Assembly: GCF_004197395.1 (NCBI RefSeq)
Contig: NZ_SELS01000006.1
Coordinates: 186,001-250,000, forward strand
Reading direction: 5' to 3'
Origin: Paraburkholderia sp. UYCP14C
GTDB taxonomy: Bacteria; Pseudomonadota; Gammaproteobacteria; Burkholderiales; Burkholderiaceae
DNA: 64,000 nucleotides
Shown here: piece after piece, positions 61,343 through 64,000 of the stretch
How the letters are laid out: the number at the start of each line of letters is the position of its first letter
Numbering within the stretch: the first letter of the stretch is position 1
Notes under the pieces: model-generated
Told to the model about the DNA's origin: nothing
Database searches by the model: none
Seen by the model: only the letters and a program-made list of their open reading frames with translations
Program-made: the position numbers and the translations under genes

Positions 61343-62035
61343 TCAAACGATCAGGCGATACCCAATCCCCGTCTCGGTCACGAGGTGCTCGGGCTTTGAG
61401 GGGTCACGCTCGAGCTTTTGCCGAAGATGAGCCATGTAGATCCTCAGATAGTGCAGACTTTGCGCATGAGCCGGTCCCCAGACCTCCTGCAGCAGTTCGC
61501 AATGCGTCATCACGAGACCTGCGTGACGAACGAGCGCAACGAGCAGCCGGTACTCGACTGGCGTCAAATGGACGTGCTCACGGCCGCAACGCACCATTCG
61601 GGCCGACAGGTCGACCGTGACCGAACCGAACGAGACGCTGGCGGATTGCGCGACCACGCACCGGTTATATCTGCGCAGCAGGGCACGAATGCGAGCCTCC
61701 AGCTCGGCAATACTGAACGGTTTCGTCAGATAATCGTCCGCCCCGGCGTCTAGCGCCGTAACCTTTTCCTGATCCCCAGCCTGATCCGACAGCACGATGA
61801 TCGGCACGTCGGACCAGCCGCGCAGTTGACGAATTACGTCGATCCCGCCGAGATTCTCCAGTCCGGGATCGACAATGACCAGATCCGGTCGCACACTCGC
61901 CGTGATGGCTATACCCTGCGGTCCTGTGTCGGCATTCAGGACGCGCATCGCCTCGGTTTCCAGCGAGGTTCGCACATAGCGGCGCAAATGCCTGTCGCCC
62001 TCGATCAGCAGCACTGTGGCGATTGGATCGCTCAT
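61343..62035 (-). CDS. kdpE: KdpE response regulator
   Basis: 230 aa OmpR/PhoB-type regulator. Receiver domain: RPDLVIVDPGLENLGGIDVIRQL with the phosphoacceptor Asp in IVDPG, and KVTALDAGADDYLTKPFSIAELEARIRALLRRY. C-terminal winged helix with LTPVEYRLLVALVRHAGLVMTHCELLQEVWG and YLRIYMAHLRQKLE. The start overlaps the kdpD stop by ATGA (62032-62035), so it is coupled. Activates kdpFABC on low K+ or osmotic stress in known systems; the target operon is not in the window. Confidence 0.92.
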   Translation of the reverse strand: MSDPIATVLLIEGDRHLRRYVRTSLETEAMRVLNADTGPQGIAITASVRPDLVIVDPGLENLGGIDVIRQLRGWSDVPIIVLSDQAGDQEKVTALDAGADDYLTKPFSIAELEARIRALLRRYNRCVVAQSASVSFGSVTVDLSARMVRCGREHVHLTPVEYRLLVALVRHAGLVMTHCELLQEVWGPAHAQSLHYLRIYMAHLRQKLERDPSKPEHLVTETGIGYRLIV

Positions 62036-64000
62036 GACGCTGGGACGTCATTGATGGCATCACCGGAGACGGTCCGCGACGTCTCCTGTGACGTGCCTTT
62101 ACTGAGAGCATCGGCAGCCCCGGGTCCCGCCGGGGGTGTCTCATCGGCCGGCAACATGAACCAGAAACAGGCGCCGAGCACGCTCCCGTTCGGATCGGTG
62201 CGGTTCGCCGCGCCAATCTTTCCTCCGTGCGCATCGACGATCGCGCGGCAAATGGCAAGACCCAGTCCTATGCCGGGCAACGCCGACTCTTTCTCGCCGC
62301 GGGTGAACTTGTCGAATACGCGGGACTCCATGCCCGGGGACAGACCCGGTCCGCTGTCTTCGACATTGACTTTCACGTAGCGGTGCTCGTGCTCCTCGAC
62401 GACCGCGGCACTGACGGCGAGGGGTGAACCGGCGGGTGTGTACTTCGCGGCATTGTCGAACAGATTGGCGAGGAGCCGTTCCACCAGTACGGCATCGAGC
62501 CGGACCAGCGGCAAACCGTGCGGCACATGTGTAGTCACCTGACGGCCCGAGAGCAGACGGCGCGAAGCGGCCAGCGCGGCGCCGATCAACTCTTCCAGCG
62601 ATGACCATTGTCGGTTCAGGCGCATGCTGCCTTCCTGCAGACGGACCATGTCGAGCAGGTTGGTCACAATGCCCGTCATCCGCATCGCCTCGTCGTAGAT
62701 CCCTTCGGCGAGTTCATTGGTATCCGGATGCCTCGCCTTCTCACCGCGGCCCGGTTCCGCCAGTAAAGAGGCGAAGCCCACGATCGCGGTCAACGGCGTA
62801 CGCAAATCGTGCGAGATCGCCGACAGCAATGAATTTCGCAGACGTTCCGATTCCATGCTGATCAGCGCGTCCTGTGCTATCTCGACATAGTGAACGCGCT
62901 CGAGCGCGAGGGCGATCTGGGCCGCAAACGTGTCGAGCATTCGGCGCTGTTCCGGTATTGCAAATTCTCCCGTGCCTGCAGAGAGCAGCGCGAGGACGCC
63001 CCGTGTGCGCATCGGTGCGCGCAACGGCAGATAGAGTGCCGCGGCTGCGGGCAGCGTCTCGGTTCCGTGGCCGGCAGGCTTTTGCTGGTCATAAACCCAT
63101 TGCGCGATATCACAATCGAGATCGCCCCCGGTCAGCGTGACAGTCGGGTCCGGATTTTCGACCTTCTGCCGCACCTTTTCGGCGCTATCGGGCAACAGGA
63201 TGGCGACGCGCACCTGGAATACCTCGACGACATGCCGCGTACCGATCTCAAGGATCTGGTCGGTCGTGAGGGCTGCGCCCAGCTCGCGCGTCATCGCGAA
63301 CATGGCGTCGGTCCGGCGCTCACGCATCGTCGCCATACGGGCCTGTCTGCGCAGACTGGACGTCAGATGGCTGATCGTCAGTGACGTTACGAGCATGACC
63401 GCGAACGTCAGCAGATACTGTGTGTCCGATACGGAAAACGACAGCCGGGGTGGTACGAAAAAAAAGTCGAATGCCGCGACGCCAAGAAACGAAAGCAGCA
63501 CGCCGGGTCCGCGCCCTAAACGCGCCGCCGCGAAAACCGTCCCGAGCAGATACAGCATGACGAGATTGGCAAGCGCGATGTGGTCGACGAACACACTGGC
63601 GAAAGCCGTAATCACCGCGCAGATCGCTGCCGCGTACAGGTAAGAAGTGACCGGGGCGCCGCGCCGGTTCTCACCCGGCGCGGCAAAGCTGCCCGCCGCG
63701 CCGCGAGGCGCGGCGGATTCGCGCGCCGCGCCTGAATTGATCAGCGTGACATCAATGTCGCGCGCGGCCCGGATCACACGCTCGGCCGTGGACCATCCGA
63801 GCCAGCCGCGCCAGCCACGCAACTCGACCGTTCCTACGACAAGCTTCGACACATTGCGCATGCGCGCATAGGCAACCAGCGTTTGGGCAACCTGCTCGCC
63901 CTGCAAGGTAACGGTTTCTGCGCCGAGTTCGGCGGCAAGCTTGAGCACGTCGAGCGTTCGTCCGCGTATTGCGTCGGGCAGCCGCTGAAGTTTGGGCGTC
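62032..64000 (-). CDS. kdpD: KdpD sensor kinase (3' part; gene continues beyond window)
   Basis: Partial: about 655 residues, with no in-window start because the frame is open at 64000 (begins in the USP-like domain). Features: USP domain (VAYARMRNVSKLVVGTVE), four membrane helices of the DUF4118 region (LANLVMLYLLGTVFAAARLG), a GAF domain, HisKA with AISHDLRTPLTAIVGFASLL, and HATPase_c with LFDNAAKYTPAGSPLAV and DSGPGLSPGMESRVFDKFTRG. The N-terminal Walker-type KdpD domain should lie beyond the window edge. Senses K+ limitation and phosphorylates KdpE. Confidence 0.92.
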   Translation of the reverse strand, partial: TPKLQRLPDAIRGRTLDVLKLAAELGAETVTLQGEQVAQTLVAYARMRNVSKLVVGTVELRGWRGWLGWSTAERVIRAARDIDVTLINSGAARESAAPRGAAGSFAAPGENRRGAPVTSYLYAAAICAVITAFASVFVDHIALANLVMLYLLGTVFAAARLGRGPGVLLSFLGVAAFDFFFVPPRLSFSVSDTQYLLTFAVMLVTSLTISHLTSSLRRQARMATMRERRTDAMFAMTRELGAALTTDQILEIGTRHVVEVFQVRVAILLPDSAEKVRQKVENPDPTVTLTGGDLDCDIAQWVYDQQKPAGHGTETLPAAAALYLPLRAPMRTRGVLALLSAGTGEFAIPEQRRMLDTFAAQIALALERVHYVEIAQDALISMESERLRNSLLSAISHDLRTPLTAIVGFASLLAEPGRGEKARHPDTNELAEGIYDEAMRMTGIVTNLLDMVRLQEGSMRLNRQWSSLEELIGAALAASRRLLSGRQVTTHVPHGLPLVRLDAVLVERLLANLFDNAAKYTPAGSPLAVSAAVVEEHEHRYVKVNVEDSGPGLSPGMESRVFDKFTRGEKESALPGIGLGLAICRAIVDAHGGKIGAANRTDPNGSVLGACFWFMLPADETPPAGPGAADALSKGTSQETSRTVSGDAINDVPAS

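Overview
The window is GC-rich chromosomal DNA from a Betaproteobacterium of the Burkholderia/Paraburkholderia type. The evidence is gene content and order: aat followed by the Bpt-type leucyltransferase, class 2 pyrD, rnr followed by rlmB, rpiA, SsuF-type molbindin, and small alanine-rich secreted proteins typical of that group. The genus assignment is inference. No rRNA and no CRISPR array was seen.

Positions 1-11.4 kb look like one end of a genomic island. Eight minus-strand genes (7715 down to 86) form an operon for a halogenated or nitrated phenol: SDR, NMT1/THI5-fold protein, NAD(P)H:flavin reductase, FADH2-dependent phenol monooxygenase (HadA/TcpA type), nitroreductase-type quinone reductase, FAD synthetase, maleylacetate reductase and hydroxyquinol 1,2-dioxygenase. 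Together they would take a para-substituted phenol through (chloro)hydroxyquinol and maleylacetate to 3-oxoadipate. An outer-membrane MetA-pathway-type protein lies upstream (8079-9041), flanked by two copies of an IclR-like operator. The island ends in a PrtN-like gene and a broken tyrosine-recombinase gene that abuts dusA, a known integration hot spot.

Positions 11.5-31 kb are mostly backbone: dusA, tRNA-His, a short segment bounded by a decayed copy of the tRNA-His 3' end, small secreted or hypothetical proteins, the ssuDCB-ssuF sulfonate operon (its ATPase carries a His-rich tandem repeat), a HIBYL-CoA hydrolase, a TetR regulator, an SMR transporter, initiator tRNA-Met, a NUDIX hydrolase, the N-degron transferases aat and bpt, pyrD, and a polar amino acid ABC binding protein and permease.

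Positions 32-45 kb are accessory metabolism. The most interesting locus is 38320-44730: a tightly coupled operon of a small carrier protein, an acyl-CoA-dehydrogenase-like flavoprotein, a class II aminoacyl-tRNA-synthetase homologue lacking a tRNA-binding domain (amino acid:[carrier protein] ligase), a DUF1839 protein and a GH2-like glycosidase. Nearby on the other strand are a tandem alpha/beta hydrolase with altered nucleophile motifs, a flavin reductase and a GNAT acetyltransferase. The product of this locus is unknown to me.

Positions 45-55 kb hold a Crp/Fnr regulator with a structured leader, exopolysaccharide genes (an undecaprenyl-phosphate sugar transferase and a GT4 glycosyltransferase) around an orphan HigA-like antitoxin, then rpiA, rlmB and rnr. 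Positions 55.4-64 kb start with tRNA-Leu(CAG) and a P4-type integrase at its 3' side, followed by potassium/cation homeostasis genes: kup, a CPA1 antiporter, a universal stress protein, kdpE and the 3' part of kdpD, which runs off the window. The window thus contains three separate integration scars: dusA, tRNA-His and tRNA-Leu.
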